A stretch of 64,000 bases of DNA from JACCZX01 sp963824935 (GCA_963824935.1 CAWGRF010000023.1:290246-354245), one strand, 5' to 3'. Shown: positions 17,307 through 27,249, counted from the stretch's first letter. Notes: a model not told the origin generated them from the letters alone. A program made the numbers and translations.

Positions 17307-20171
17307 ATGAGCGCAATCTCAAGCAGCGGAGAAATCCGCATCCGCGGCGCACGCACCCATAACCTGAAGGATGTCAATCTCGATCTGCCGCGACACCGGC
17401 TGATCGTGATTACCGGGCTTTCGGGCTCCGGCAAATCCTCGCTCGCCTTCGACACGCTGTATGCCGAAGGCCAGCGCCGCTATGTCGAATCGCTGTCGGC
17501 TTATGCGCGCCAGTTCCTGCAGCTGATGGAAAAGCCCGACGTCGATCTAATCGAAGGGCTTTCGCCGGCGATCTCGATCGAACAGCGATCGGCGTCACAC
17601 AATCCGCGTTCGACCGTCGGCACCGTGACCGAAATTCACGACTATCTGCGACTGCTTTACGCGCGTGTGGGCACGCCGTACTGCCCGAATCACAAGCTGC
17701 CGCTGCAATCGCAGAGCGTGTCGCAGATGGTCGATGCGACACTGCGTTTACCGTCCGACGCGCGGGTGATGGTGCTGGCGCCGGTGGTGCGCGACCGCAA
17801 AGGCGAGTTCGCAGAATTTTTTGATGACATGCAGACGCAGGGGTTCGTGCGCTTTCGCATCGACGGCACGATCGTTGAAGCCGACGCGCTGCCACCATTG
17901 AAGAAGACCGAAAAACACTCGCTCGATGTTGTTGTCGATCGTCTAAAGGTGCGCGCCGACGCCAAGCAACGGCTGGCCGAATCGTTCGAGACCGCATTGC
18001 GGCTCGCCGATGGCCGCGCGCTATTGCTCGATCCTGACAACGGGCGCGAAACGCTGTTTTCGAGCCGCTTTTCGTGTCCTCAGTGCGACTATTCGCTATC
18101 CGAGCTCGAACCGCGGCTGTTTTCGTTCAATAACCCGATCGGCGCGTGCGAAGCGTGCGACGGCCTGGGACAGGTCGAATACTTTGACGAGAGCCGCGTC
18201 GTCGCGCACCCGGAGCTCTCGCTTGCCAGCGGCGCCATCAAGGGCTGGGACCAGCGCAACCAGTATTACTACCAGATGCTGTCGGCGCTGGCGCAACATT
18301 ACGGCTTCGATATCGACGCGCCGTTCGAGCAGCTCCCGGAGACCGCGCGCAACGCCGTGCTGCACGGATCGGGCGACACCGAGATTCCATTTACCTACAC
18401 CAACGAGCGCGGCCGCAACATCGTGCGCCGGCACCCCTTCGAAGGTGTCATTCCGAATCTGCAAAGGCGCTTTCGTGAAACCGACTCGCTGGTGGTGCGG
18501 GAAGAACTCGGCAAGCTGCGTAGTCATCGCGCGTGTCCGGTGTGCGAGGGAACGCGACTGCGGCGCGAAGCTCGTAATGTGTTTATCGGCGATGGGGCTG
18601 AGCGGCGCGGTATCTATCAGATCGCAGCGGCGCCGTTACGGGAAGCGTTCGAATACTTCGAACGGCTCGAGTTCACCGGGTCGAAAAAGGAAATCGCCGA
18701 CAAGATCGTCAAGGAGATCTCTTCGCGATTGCGCTTTCTCGTCAATGTCGGGCTTGACTACCTGTCGCTCGATCGCTCGGCCGAAACTCTGTCGGGCGGA
18801 GAGTCGCAGCGCATACGCCTGGCATCACAGATCGGCTCCGGTCTGACGGGCGTGATGTACGTGCTCGACGAGCCGTCGATCGGCCTGCATCAACGCGACA
18901 ACGGCCGTCTGATCGACACCCTGAAACACTTGCGCGACTTGGGCAACACCGTGATCGTGGTCGAACACGATGAAGACGCGATTCGCGCTGCCGACTATCT
19001 GGTCGATATGGGTCCGGGCCCGGGCGTGCACGGGGGCGAAGTCGTCGCCCAAGGTGTGCTCGAAGAGGTTCTCGAAGACCCGGCCTCGCTAACCGGGCAG
19101 TACCTGTCCGGCCGTCGACAAATAGAGATTCCGAACGACCGCACGCCACCATTCACGACGTGGCTGAAACTCAGCAATGCGACCGGTAACAACCTGAAGG
19201 ATGTGACGCTCGAGATTCCGGTTGGACTCCTAACGTGCGTGACCGGCGTTTCGGGCTCAGGGAAATCGACGTTGATCAACGACACGTTGTACGCCGCAGT
19301 CTCGCGCCACTTATATGGTTCGTCCGCTGAACCCGCACCGTACGTGACGATCGATGGTCTCGAAAACTTTGACAAGGTAATCAGCGTCGATCAGAGCGCG
19401 ATCGGCCGCACGCCGCGCTCGAACCCGTCGACCTACACAGGGCTGTTCACGCCGATCCGCGAGCTGTTTGCAGAAACGCCCACGGCGCGCGAACGCGGCT
19501 ACGAAGCCGGCCGTTTTTCATTCAACGTCAAGGGTGGGCGGTGCGAAACATGCCAGGGTGACGGTGTCATCAAGGTCGAGATGCACTTTCTGCCCGATCT
19601 TTACGTGCCGTGCGACATCTGCCACGGTAAACGCTACAACCGCGAAACGCTCGAAGTGCACTACAAAGGAAAGAGCATTGCAGATGTGCTCGACCTGACC
19701 GTCGAAAGTGCGTTCGAGTTCTTCAGCGCGGTGCCGAGTATCGCGCGCAAGCTGCAGACGTTGCTCGACGTCGGGCTCGGCTACATCAAGCTCGGCCAGA
19801 GCGCCACCACGCTGTCGGGCGGCGAGGCGCAACGAGTGAAGCTGTCACTTGAACTGTCGAAGCGCGACACTGGCCGCACGCTTTACATCCTCGACGAGCC
19901 GACTACCGGACTGCACTTTCACGACATCGCATTGCTGCTAAAAGTGCTGCACCAGTTGCGCGACACAGGCAACACGGTGATCGTCATCGAGCACAACCTC
20001 GACGTGATCAAGACGGCAGACTGGGTCGTTGATCTGGGGCCCGAAGGCGGCGACGGCGGCGGCGAGATCATTGCAACGGGTGCGCCGGAGACGGTGGCAG
20101 CGAGCAAGCGAAGCTACACCGGGCAGTATCTCGCGCCGGTGTTGTTACGACAAAGTCGCGCAGTCGCCTGA
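17307..20171 (+). CDS. uvrA: Excinuclease ABC subunit A
   Basis: Damage-recognition ATPase of nucleotide excision repair, 954 residues. It has two ABC modules: Walker A GLSGSGKSS (near 35) and GVSGSGKST (near 650), signatures LSGGESQR and LSGGEAQR, and ATPase Asp/Glu in VLDEPSIGLHQRD and ILDEPTTGLHFHD. Zinc modules include CPQCDYSL with CEACDGLG, and CETCQGDG with CDICHGKR. It is complete at both ends. I found no clear LexA box (CTGT-N8-ACAG) in the 128-bp upstream region. Confidence 0.98.
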   Translation: MSAISSSGEIRIRGARTHNLKDVNLDLPRHRLIVITGLSGSGKSSLAFDTLYAEGQRRYVESLSAYARQFLQLMEKPDVDLIEGLSPAISIEQRSASHNPRSTVGTVTEIHDYLRLLYARVGTPYCPNHKLPLQSQSVSQMVDATLRLPSDARVMVLAPVVRDRKGEFAEFFDDMQTQGFVRFRIDGTIVEADALPPLKKTEKHSLDVVVDRLKVRADAKQRLAESFETALRLADGRALLLDPDNGRETLFSSRFSCPQCDYSLSELEPRLFSFNNPIGACEACDGLGQVEYFDESRVVAHPELSLASGAIKGWDQRNQYYYQMLSALAQHYGFDIDAPFEQLPETARNAVLHGSGDTEIPFTYTNERGRNIVRRHPFEGVIPNLQRRFRETDSLVVREELGKLRSHRACPVCEGTRLRREARNVFIGDGAERRGIYQIAAAPLREAFEYFERLEFTGSKKEIADKIVKEISSRLRFLVNVGLDYLSLDRSAETLSGGESQRIRLASQIGSGLTGVMYVLDEPSIGLHQRDNGRLIDTLKHLRDLGNTVIVVEHDEDAIRAADYLVDMGPGPGVHGGEVVAQGVLEEVLEDPASLTGQYLSGRRQIEIPNDRTPPFTTWLKLSNATGNNLKDVTLEIPVGLLTCVTGVSGSGKSTLINDTLYAAVSRHLYGSSAEPAPYVTIDGLENFDKVISVDQSAIGRTPRSNPSTYTGLFTPIRELFAETPTARERGYEAGRFSFNVKGGRCETCQGDGVIKVEMHFLPDLYVPCDICHGKRYNRETLEVHYKGKSIADVLDLTVESAFEFFSAVPSIARKLQTLLDVGLGYIKLGQSATTLSGGEAQRVKLSLELSKRDTGRTLYILDEPTTGLHFHDIALLLKVLHQLRDTGNTVIVIEHNLDVIKTADWVVDLGPEGGDGGGEIIATGAPETVAASKRSYTGQYLAPVLLRQSRAVA

Positions 20172-20187
20172 CTTTCTGCGCGAATCG

Positions 20188-21237
20188 CTATTTGCCGCGA
20201 GCCCTCTCACGCGAAGAGGTCTTCAATTCGAAGTCAGCGGGCACCTTGAACAGCTCCGCGCTCGGCTCTTGGCGCGAGATGTTTTCCAGTCGGTAGATGC
20301 GTTCACCGGAACGCGGATCTGCGTGGCGAGACAACACGACAACGTTCAACTCTGGCGAGTACCAGCGCTCGGACACGATCTCGATCGGCAGCTTGTTGCC
20401 GATGCGCCCGGCAGGAATCGTCCACGTCGTTTTCTTCCCCTCGGCTCGAACGCCGTCGAATTCGCGACTACCGAGCGTCGTCGCAGTTCCTGGTCCGGGT
20501 GTCGGCAGCATCGTCATCGGCGGCATAGGTGGCAGCGGAGCGCGTCCAAGGCGCACTTCGCCATGTCCGTCGCCAAGACGAATCACCTCGATCTGCTCGG
20601 TAACGATCTGCGGATGCTCGCCTGCTTCTGCCCGCGCGGTGACAAGGACGTTGTGTTCGCCCCGCATCCGGTCGGCAAATTCACGTGCCCAACGACGCAT
20701 GTCCTCGGCCCAGGATCGCGCCTCGTCGGGACCCATCGCCGCAGGCGGTTGCGGCGGCGATACGGCGCCAGCTGGGGGCACGGCGGGTACAGGCGGAACA
20801 TGCACGCTGGGCGTAACCCTTAGCTCGCGCGCGGTTCGCCGCTCGGTGTTCAGCACGTAACGCTTGCCGGCAACGACGTCGCGGATGAACACGACACCGC
20901 CCGCCTGCTCCTGCCGTGTGCGTCCCTGACTGTCGCGGTACAGCTTGATCGTCGAACGGCGCTCGATGCGATTACCGTCGCTCAACATCTGGCGCGACTC
21001 GCTGACAGCTGTCGCCGCGTACGGGGCACCCTTAATGACGCCGCGGCCGCCGAGCTCGGAAGAGACGAACATCATCACGTCTTCGTCAACTCCAAGTGAA
21101 GTGGTCCACGACGGCGGCGGTGGTACCGGTGCGACCGGCGGCGCGGGCGGAGCCGGCGGTACCGGCGACGCCGGACCCTGCGCGCGCACGGCCAGCGAAG
21201 CTGCCAGCAGCCCGGCCGCGAGAATCATCTTCGACAT
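20188..21237 (-). CDS. Secreted proline-rich protein of an ECF sigma factor locus
   Basis: Periplasmic protein of about 349 residues with a Sec signal (MSKMILAAGLLAASLAVRA) and a proline-rich stretch directly after it (PVPPAPPAPPVAPVPPPP). A second Pro/Ala-rich linker lies near 150-170, followed by two beta-rich segments. ATG 21237 is chosen because GGAAGAG lies just upstream; an ATG at 21252 overlaps the previous stop. It is the third gene of a sigma, putative anti-sigma, effector trio. I do not recognise a family. It could be an envelope-stress sensor or the main output of the sigma factor. Confidence 0.7.
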   Translation of the reverse strand: MSKMILAAGLLAASLAVRAQGPASPVPPAPPAPPVAPVPPPPSWTTSLGVDEDVMMFVSSELGGRGVIKGAPYAATAVSESRQMLSDGNRIERRSTIKLYRDSQGRTRQEQAGGVVFIRDVVAGKRYVLNTERRTARELRVTPSVHVPPVPAVPPAGAVSPPQPPAAMGPDEARSWAEDMRRWAREFADRMRGEHNVLVTARAEAGEHPQIVTEQIEVIRLGDGHGEVRLGRAPLPPMPPMTMLPTPGPGTATTLGSREFDGVRAEGKKTTWTIPAGRIGNKLPIEIVSERWYSPELNVVVLSRHADPRSGERIYRLENISRQEPSAELFKVPADFELKTSSRERARGK

Positions 21238-21248
21238 CACTCTTCCTT

Positions 21249-21746
21249 TCATTCGGTAAACCGCACGGCCAGGACGATTCCCGCCGGCGACATCAGAAAC
21301 TCGGCGCTGACGGGCTGGTCAACGCGCGCCGGATCGATCGGCAGTCCGTAGTCGGCCAGCGCCGCGCCCGATACTTGTGAAGAAACGACGAGCGCGGAGC
21401 GCTCAGCCGCAATGGCTTCGGATGCAACCAATGCGAAAAACGGCGTGCGCTCCGTGGCGCTGTCATCGGGCGCGCTCGTCCCAATCATCAAGATTCCGAC
21501 AGCGATGACGAGCGAAACTGCCACTGCAAACGCGGGCGTAAGCCAGCTAAAACCTGGACGCGGCAATCGAATCCGGCGCGCTCGCCGGATCTGTGGCTCG
21601 GCATTGGTCGCAGCGATCGACCGCAGGGCCATCACTTCGCGCACCCGCGCGAGCAGCCGTTGCTCGGTCAGCAGATCTGGCGTGCGCCCTGCAACGTCAA
21701 CACGTGCTGCGGCGAGCCAATCATCGAGCCTGTTGTTGTGTTCCAT
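21249..21746 (-). CDS. Putative anti-sigma factor, single membrane span
   Basis: Protein of about 165 residues with a cytoplasmic N-terminus, one hydrophobic span (WLTPAFAVAVSLVIAVGILMI, about residues 70-90) and a periplasmic C-terminal half. This topology, plus overlap with the end of the ECF sigma gene, suggests a membrane anti-sigma factor, although no zinc HxxxCxxC motif is seen. GAGG lies six bases before ATG 21746. It overlaps the start region of the secreted protein gene downstream (ATGA), so all three genes are coupled. Confidence 0.65.
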   Translation of the reverse strand: MEHNNRLDDWLAAARVDVAGRTPDLLTEQRLLARVREVMALRSIAATNAEPQIRRARRIRLPRPGFSWLTPAFAVAVSLVIAVGILMIGTSAPDDSATERTPFFALVASEAIAAERSALVVSSQVSGAALADYGLPIDPARVDQPVSAEFLMSPAGIVLAVRFTE

Positions 21747-22386
21747 CATTGGCCTCAACTTCGTTCAACATCTGCGCCAATCTCGCCTTGGCGCGCGAAA
21801 GACGCGATCGCACTGTTCCTATTTCGATGCCGGCGATCGCTGCCGCATCGGCATACGACATCTCCTGCAACTCCACCAGAATCAGTACGTCGCGAAACGG
21901 CGGCGGCAGCTGGCGAATTGCGGCATAAAGCGTTTGCAGCGCTTTGCCCCGCTCGACCTGATCGGAAGGCAGCGCGGGAGCGTCGTGTTCGGCGTGCGCT
22001 TCAAGCAGCGCGTCAAAGTCGTCGACGCTTTGCATGCGCTTGTCCGCCCGCTTGTCTGCCATTCGATACGCCCGGAAGCGCGCCATTCCGCACAGATACG
22101 CAGCGAGCGAGCCGCGGGCCGGGTCATATCCGTTCGACGTGTCGAGCAGCTCGACAAAGACGTCCTGAGTGACATCGGCAGCGTGCGCTTCCGAGCCCGT
22201 GATCAGCCATGCAAACCGAAAAACCGCCGCGCGATGCCGGCGATAGAGCGCGGTAAACGCTGCTTCGTCGCCGGAACACGCCAGTTGCAGCTCGCGCGCT
22301 TCGTCGGAGTCGGTGAGCCGATCGAGCCTTGGCGCTGCGCACACCGCTGAATCGAAGGCCAAGCAGGGGCTCCTCGCGTTGCTCAT
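21721..22386 (-). CDS. ECF-family RNA polymerase sigma factor
   Basis: Group 4 sigma factor of 221 residues. Region 2 is LYRRHRAAVFRFAWLITGSEAHAADVTQDVFVELL, written here as two parts: core binding by FRFAWLITG and the DVTQDVF helix. Region 4 is LPPPFRDVLILVELQEMSYADAAAI followed by GTVRSRLSRAKARL, the -35 recognition helix. It heads a three-gene coupled set with a membrane anti-sigma candidate and a secreted protein, which suggests an envelope signal. Acid and His content between the two regions is higher than usual. Confidence 0.88.
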   Translation of the reverse strand: MSNARSPCLAFDSAVCAAPRLDRLTDSDEARELQLACSGDEAAFTALYRRHRAAVFRFAWLITGSEAHAADVTQDVFVELLDTSNGYDPARGSLAAYLCGMARFRAYRMADKRADKRMQSVDDFDALLEAHAEHDAPALPSDQVERGKALQTLYAAIRQLPPPFRDVLILVELQEMSYADAAAIAGIEIGTVRSRLSRAKARLAQMLNEVEANDGTQQQAR

Positions 22387-22436
22387 CTGTCAGCTATTGC
22401 ACGCGGCACGGACAAAAGTTCCCGCCCCAGCCAGAT

Positions 22437-24419
22437 TTACTTCTGCAGCAGCCGTTGCTCCGCCAGTTCAAGCGCATCGGGGACACCGCGCAGCACGACC
22501 ACGTCGCCGGCCTGCAGCCGCATGTCGGGGCTTGGATCGGTGCCGCGAATGCCGCGCCTTCGCACCGATGTGACTTCGGCGCCGATGGCTGCCAGGTTCA
22601 GATCCTGCAGGACCGCACCAATCGCAGCAGCGCCGGCATCGAGCGCCACAGAATGCAGTCGTGCGTGTTGTTCGTCGTCGATCTCGTCTTCATCGTCGCC
22701 AACGCTGTGAAAGTGCCCGCGTAACAGCCGGTAGCGTTGATCGCGCGCCTCGCGCACACGCTTGACGACGCGTGACAGCGGCACACCGAGGAGCACCAGC
22801 GCATGCGAGCCGAGCATCAGGCTGCCCTCGAGAATTTCAGGCACGACTTCGGTGGCTCCGGCGCGCGTCAGCCGTTCAAGGTCATGATCGTCCTGCGTGC
22901 GCACGATCACGGCCAGGGCGGGATTTAGCTCGTGCGCGTGATGCAGGACCTTTAACGCAGACTCGGTATCGGCATACGTAACGACCAACGCAGCGGCACG
23001 CGTGATGCCAGCGGCGACCAGTGCTTCGCGCCTACCAGCATCACCGTAGACCACGGTTTCGCCGGCGGCGGCAGCGTCGCGCACGAGGTCCGGGTCGAGG
23101 TCGAGCGCAACGTACGCAATATTCTCCTGATCCAGCATCTTGCCCAGATGCTGCCCGCTGCGACCGAAACCGCAAATCACCACGTGCTTATCGGTCGCGA
23201 TCGCGCGTTGCGCTATCTTGGCAATCTCGAGCGATCTAAGCAGCCATTCGGACGAAACGAGCCGCATTACGATGCGGTCGGAATAGTGCATTAGAAGTGG
23301 CGCCGCCATCATCGACAGCAGCATCGAGGCCACCACGACCTGCAGCACCAGTTCATCGATCAGTTGAAGGCGGCCGGCCTGGCCCAACAGAACGAAGCCA
23401 AATTCGCCGGCACTCGCCAACGCAAGCGCAGTTCTGATCGCCGTGCCGGCCGTCGCTCCGAGGGCGCGTGCGAGGATGAAGATCAGGCCGAACTTGAATG
23501 CAACCGGTCCGATCAGGGCCAGAATGACCCACCCGAAGTTGTCAACCACGACGCGCATGTTCAACAGCATGCCGATGGTCACGAAAAACAGCCCCAGCAG
23601 CACGTCACGAAACGGTTTGATGTCCTCTTCGACTCGATGCCTGAATTCGGTTTCGGAAATCAGCATGCCGGCGATGAACGCGCCGAGCGCGAGCGACAAC
23701 CCGGCAACGTCGGTAAGCCACGCCAGCGCAAGCGTCACGAAAAGCAGATTGAGCGTAAAAAGCTCCTGCGACTTACGCCGCGCAACGATGTGAAACCACC
23801 AGCGCATCACGCGTTGCCCGCCCACGAGCAGCACGGTCAACAGCACCGTCGCCTTTAACAGCGCGATCGCCAGCGTCTCTGCCATCACTCCGGCTTCTGC
23901 GCCGAGCGCAGGCACGATCACCAGCAGCGGCACAACGGCAAGGTCCTGGAACAGCAGCACGCCGACGATGCGCCTGCCATGTTCGGTATCAAGTTGCACG
24001 CGCTCGGTCAGCATCTTCATCACGATCGCAGTCGACGACATTGCCAGTGCGCCGCCCAGCGCAAATGCGCCTACCAGGTTCACATTGAAGTAGCCGCCGA
24101 TCACCCACCCCGCCGCGAGCGTGATCAGCATCGTGAGGGCCACCTGCGCGGCACCCAGGCCCCACACGGTTCGCCGCATCGACTTCAGCTTCGGCAGCGA
24201 AAACTCAAGGCCGATGGAAAACATCAGGAACACGACGCCGAACTCGGCCAGATAGCGCGTGTCCTCCCTGTCGGGGAACACGGCAAACGCATTCGGGCCG
24301 ATCAGGATGCCGACGGCGAGATATGCCAGCAGCGGCGGCAGGTGAAGCAGGCGAAAGACGACCACACCTACAACGACAGAGGCGAGCAACAGCAGCGCGA
24401 ACTCAAGACCTGATGCCAT
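22437..24419 (-). CDS. Kef/YbaL-type monovalent cation:proton antiporter with TrkA domains
   Basis: CPA2 antiporter of about 660 residues: roughly twelve membrane helices (LPPLLAYLAVGILIGPNAF, FQDLAVVPLLV), a TrkA-N NAD-binding domain (VVICGFGRSGQHLGKML, near 405) and a TrkA-C-like C-terminus. It should exchange K+ or a similar cation for protons and be gated by nucleotide or glutathione state. ATG 24419 is used, since the longer frame starts with TTG in the divergent promoter region. It diverges from kdsD by about 100 bp, an arrangement typical of Burkholderiales. Confidence 0.88.
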   Translation of the reverse strand: MASGLEFALLLLASVVVGVVVFRLLHLPPLLAYLAVGILIGPNAFAVFPDREDTRYLAEFGVVFLMFSIGLEFSLPKLKSMRRTVWGLGAAQVALTMLITLAAGWVIGGYFNVNLVGAFALGGALAMSSTAIVMKMLTERVQLDTEHGRRIVGVLLFQDLAVVPLLVIVPALGAEAGVMAETLAIALLKATVLLTVLLVGGQRVMRWWFHIVARRKSQELFTLNLLFVTLALAWLTDVAGLSLALGAFIAGMLISETEFRHRVEEDIKPFRDVLLGLFFVTIGMLLNMRVVVDNFGWVILALIGPVAFKFGLIFILARALGATAGTAIRTALALASAGEFGFVLLGQAGRLQLIDELVLQVVVASMLLSMMAAPLLMHYSDRIVMRLVSSEWLLRSLEIAKIAQRAIATDKHVVICGFGRSGQHLGKMLDQENIAYVALDLDPDLVRDAAAAGETVVYGDAGRREALVAAGITRAAALVVTYADTESALKVLHHAHELNPALAVIVRTQDDHDLERLTRAGATEVVPEILEGSLMLGSHALVLLGVPLSRVVKRVREARDQRYRLLRGHFHSVGDDEDEIDDEQHARLHSVALDAGAAAIGAVLQDLNLAAIGAEVTSVRRRGIRGTDPSPDMRLQAGDVVVLRGVPDALELAEQRLLQK

Positions 24420-24518
24420 CAGTCGGTCCGATCTCAATTGAGCGCGCGCAGCGCGCCAAGAGCAAAACCCGTGCCAGAAGAAAGCTGCGGTGTATTATCG
24501 CTGGCCTTCATCAATTCG

Positions 24519-25514
24519 ATGTCCGTGACTTCGCCCAGCCTTGTTGCGACCCCCGGCGCACTCGCGCTTGCGCGTGAAGTGTTGCAGATTGAAGCGCACG
24601 CGGTCGCGGCGTTGACGGATCGCATCGACGGCGCTTTCTCCCGGGCGGTCGATCTGCTGCTTGCGTGTGCCGGACGGGTCGTGGTCAGCGGCGTCGGCAA
24701 AAGCGGACATATCGCCCGCAAGATCGCAGCCACGCTCGCGTCGACCGGAACGCCGGCGCTGTTCGTGCACGCCGCAGAGGCCGCGCATGGCGACCTCGGA
24801 ATGATCACGCACGGCGACGTTCTGCTGGCGTTGTCGTACTCGGGCGAAGGCGATGAGCTGCTGACGATGTTGCCGGTCGCCAAGCGCCAGGGAACTCCGT
24901 TGATTGCGATTACCGGCAACGCGTCGTCCGCGCTGGCGAAGCTCGCCGATGTGCACATCGACGTTCGCGTCGAAAAGGAAGCGTGCCCGCTCAATCTGGC
25001 CCCGACCTCTTCGACCACGGCGATGCTGGCGATGGGTGACGCGCTGGCCATCGCGTGTCTCGACGCACGCGGCTTCGGGCCGGCGGACTTTGCGCGAGCG
25101 CATCCTGGCGGCGCACTGGGCCGCAAGCTTTTGACCTATGTGAGCGACGTGATGCGTGCAGACGACCGGATTCCGATCGTCGGCAGCGACGCCAGCGTGA
25201 TGGACGCGCTGCACGAGATCACGCGCAAGCAGATCGGCGTGACAGCAGTAGTCGATCAACGCGGCGTCCTCGTCGGGATCTTTACCGACGGCGATTTAAG
25301 GCGGCTGCTCGAACGCGTCGGCGACGTGCGAGACGTCAAAGTAGCCGACGTGATGACGCGCAACCCGCTGACAGTCTCGCCGGACGTCTTGGCAGCCGAA
25401 GCGGCGCAGCTGATGGACCAGCGCCGCAAGAATGTACTGCTCGCGGTAAACGGGACTGGTGAACTGGTCGGCGCCCTGAGCATGCCCGATCTTCTTGCTG
25501 CCAAGGTCATCTGA
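24519..25514 (+). CDS. kdsD: Arabinose-5-phosphate isomerase
   Basis: Converts ribulose 5-phosphate to arabinose 5-phosphate, the first step of Kdo synthesis for LPS. A SIS domain (VVVSGVGKSGHIARKIAATL, LALSYSGEGDEL) is followed by two CBS domains from about residue 210 (VMRADDRIPIV, VMTRNPLTVS). ATG 24519 gives 331 residues, like E. coli KdsD (328); the frame is open further upstream but would add unrelated sequence. It abuts kdsC and heads the Kdo/LPS-transport operon. Confidence 0.95.
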   Translation: MSVTSPSLVATPGALALAREVLQIEAHAVAALTDRIDGAFSRAVDLLLACAGRVVVSGVGKSGHIARKIAATLASTGTPALFVHAAEAAHGDLGMITHGDVLLALSYSGEGDELLTMLPVAKRQGTPLIAITGNASSALAKLADVHIDVRVEKEACPLNLAPTSSTTAMLAMGDALAIACLDARGFGPADFARAHPGGALGRKLLTYVSDVMRADDRIPIVGSDASVMDALHEITRKQIGVTAVVDQRGVLVGIFTDGDLRRLLERVGDVRDVKVADVMTRNPLTVSPDVLAAEAAQLMDQRRKNVLLAVNGTGELVGALSMPDLLAAKVI

Positions 25515-26045
25515 ATGCTCGCGAAGACGTTGACTGCAGAGCAGCGCGCCGCGCGTGTGCGTTTGTTGGTGCTCGATGTAGACGGTGTGCTGACCGATGG
25601 AAGGTTGTACTTCGGCCCGCAGGGCGAGGCGATCAAGGTGTTCGATGTGCGCGACGGGCATGGCGTCAAGATGTTGATCAAAAACGGGGTCGAGATCGCG
25701 CTTCTGTCTGCGCGCAACTCCGACATCGTCGCCGCTCGGGCGCGCGAACTCGGCGTCACGCGCGTGCTGCAAGGCGAATCGGACAAAGCGCACGCCTTTG
25801 CGAGGCTGCTTACCGAAGCTGGTGTCGCCAACGATGAAAGCGGATACATCGGCGACGATCTGCCGGATCTGCCGGCGATGCGCGCCGCCGGCTTTGCCGT
25901 GACCGTCGCCGACGGCTGCGAAGCCGCCAGAAGCACAGCGCACTGGATTACCCCGCAAGACGGCGGCCGCGGCGCCGTGAGAGCGCTTGCCGAGTTCATC
26001 CTGCGCGCAAAAGGCATTGACATCAATTCGATGGTGCGAGGATGA
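25515..26045 (+). CDS. kdsC: 3-deoxy-D-manno-octulosonate-8-phosphate phosphatase
   Basis: HAD-superfamily type C0 phosphatase, 176 residues, releasing Kdo from Kdo-8-phosphate. Motif I is LDVDGVLTDG, motif II LLSARNS, and motif III/IV K near GESDKAHAF with GYIGDDLPDLPAM. It starts directly at the kdsD stop and ends in an ATGA overlap with lptC. Small and without a cap domain, as expected for a tetrameric KdsC. Confidence 0.96.
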   Translation: MLAKTLTAEQRAARVRLLVLDVDGVLTDGRLYFGPQGEAIKVFDVRDGHGVKMLIKNGVEIALLSARNSDIVAARARELGVTRVLQGESDKAHAFARLLTEAGVANDESGYIGDDLPDLPAMRAAGFAVTVADGCEAARSTAHWITPQDGGRGAVRALAEFILRAKGIDINSMVRG

Positions 26046-26629
26046 AGGATCGCATCACTGCGTTTATAGCGATCGTGTTGCTCGCGTCGCTGGCGGGCGT
26101 CAGTTACTGGTATTCGCAAACGACGCGTTTGAGAAGCCTTGCAACTCCGGTATCGCGCGAGGGGCCCGACTTCGTTGTGAACGGTGTGACGCTGACTCAG
26201 TTCGACGACACAGGGCGTGCGACCAACCGGCTGCACGCGGGCGAGTTAGCGCATTTCGCGGCGGATGATCGCGCGGAGCTTGCGCAACCGCGGTTTACAA
26301 GCTTGCGCCCCGACCAACCGCGACTCGAGGGGCGTGCAGACAGTGCGCTGGTCGAAAGCGGTGGCGAGCGCGTGCTGTTGTCGGGCGACGTCGTTGTAAC
26401 GCGTGCGGCGGCGGACGACGGCTCCCCGTCGATGCGGCTGCGAACGCAACGGCTCGTGGCTCATCCCGATCTTGATCGCTATTCGACCGACGCCGCAGTC
26501 GAAGTAGAACGCGGCGACTCGGTCGTGCGTTCAGTCGGAATGGACTACGACAATATCGGGCGGGTCGTCAAGCTCCACTCGAAGGTGCGCGGTGTGATCG
26601 CGCCAGCCGAACGCGGCGGTGCGCGATGA
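26042..26629 (+). CDS. lptC: LPS export protein LptC
   Basis: Bitopic inner-membrane protein that passes LPS from LptBFG to LptA. An N-terminal anchor (FIAIVLLASLAGVSYWY) is followed by a periplasmic beta-jellyroll region of about 170 residues (DFVVNGVTLTQFDDTGR). Its start overlaps kdsC by four bases and its end overlaps lptA by four bases. Identification rests on position between kdsC and lptA as much as on sequence, since LptC is poorly conserved. Confidence 0.92.
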   Translation: MKDRITAFIAIVLLASLAGVSYWYSQTTRLRSLATPVSREGPDFVVNGVTLTQFDDTGRATNRLHAGELAHFAADDRAELAQPRFTSLRPDQPRLEGRADSALVESGGERVLLSGDVVVTRAAADDGSPSMRLRTQRLVAHPDLDRYSTDAAVEVERGDSVVRSVGMDYDNIGRVVKLHSKVRGVIAPAERGGAR

Positions 26630-27234
26630 AATGGGTTGTGATAGCGCTGGCGCTCGTGTTGTCGGTGACGCAGGCGTCGGCCGAAAAAGCCGATCGCGCC
26701 AAGCCGCTGAACTATGAGGCAGACAGCGGCGAATGCGACGACTTGAAGCAGACGTGCGTGCTGGTCGGTAACGTCCTGTTGACCAAAGGGACAATGCGAG
26801 CGGCCGGCGAGCGCGTGCAGATTCGCAAGGATCCCGAGGGCTATCAGTACGGAGTCATCGCCGCCGCCCCGGGCAAGCTGGCTTCGTTTCGCCAACGGCG
26901 CGACAGCACCAAGCCGGGACTGGAGGAATTCGTCGAGGGCTACGCCGAGCGGATTGAGTACGACGAGCGCGAGGACACCGTCAAACTCATCACGCGAGCG
27001 CGGGTGAGACTGCTTGAAAATGAAGTCCAACGTGATGAATTGCGCGGCGATGCGATTACGTACGATCAGCGCAACGCGAAATACTTCGTCAGCGGCGGCA
27101 AGCCGTCAGCAGACCCGAACAATCCGGATGGCCGGGTGCGCGGCACGATTGGACCGCGGGCCGAAGCGCCGGCGCCGGCTTCAGCAGCAAGCCTGACGCC
27201 AGCCAGAGATCTCGTTAATCCGCGCCGCGAATAA
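26626..27234 (+). CDS. lptA: LPS periplasmic bridge protein LptA
   Basis: Periplasmic OstA-family protein forming the LPS bridge to the outer membrane. A signal peptide (MKWVVIALALVLSVTQASA) precedes the beta-strands (LNYEADSGECDDLKQTCVLVGNV), and the motif TKGTMRAAGERV is typical. The C-terminus ends in an Ala/Pro-rich tail from about residue 170. 202 residues. It lies between lptC (ATGA overlap) and lptB (15-bp gap). Confidence 0.93.
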   Translation: MKWVVIALALVLSVTQASAEKADRAKPLNYEADSGECDDLKQTCVLVGNVLLTKGTMRAAGERVQIRKDPEGYQYGVIAAAPGKLASFRQRRDSTKPGLEEFVEGYAERIEYDEREDTVKLITRARVRLLENEVQRDELRGDAITYDQRNAKYFVSGGKPSADPNNPDGRVRGTIGPRAEAPAPASAASLTPARDLVNPRRE

Positions 27235-27249
27235 GTAACAGCGAAGCGC

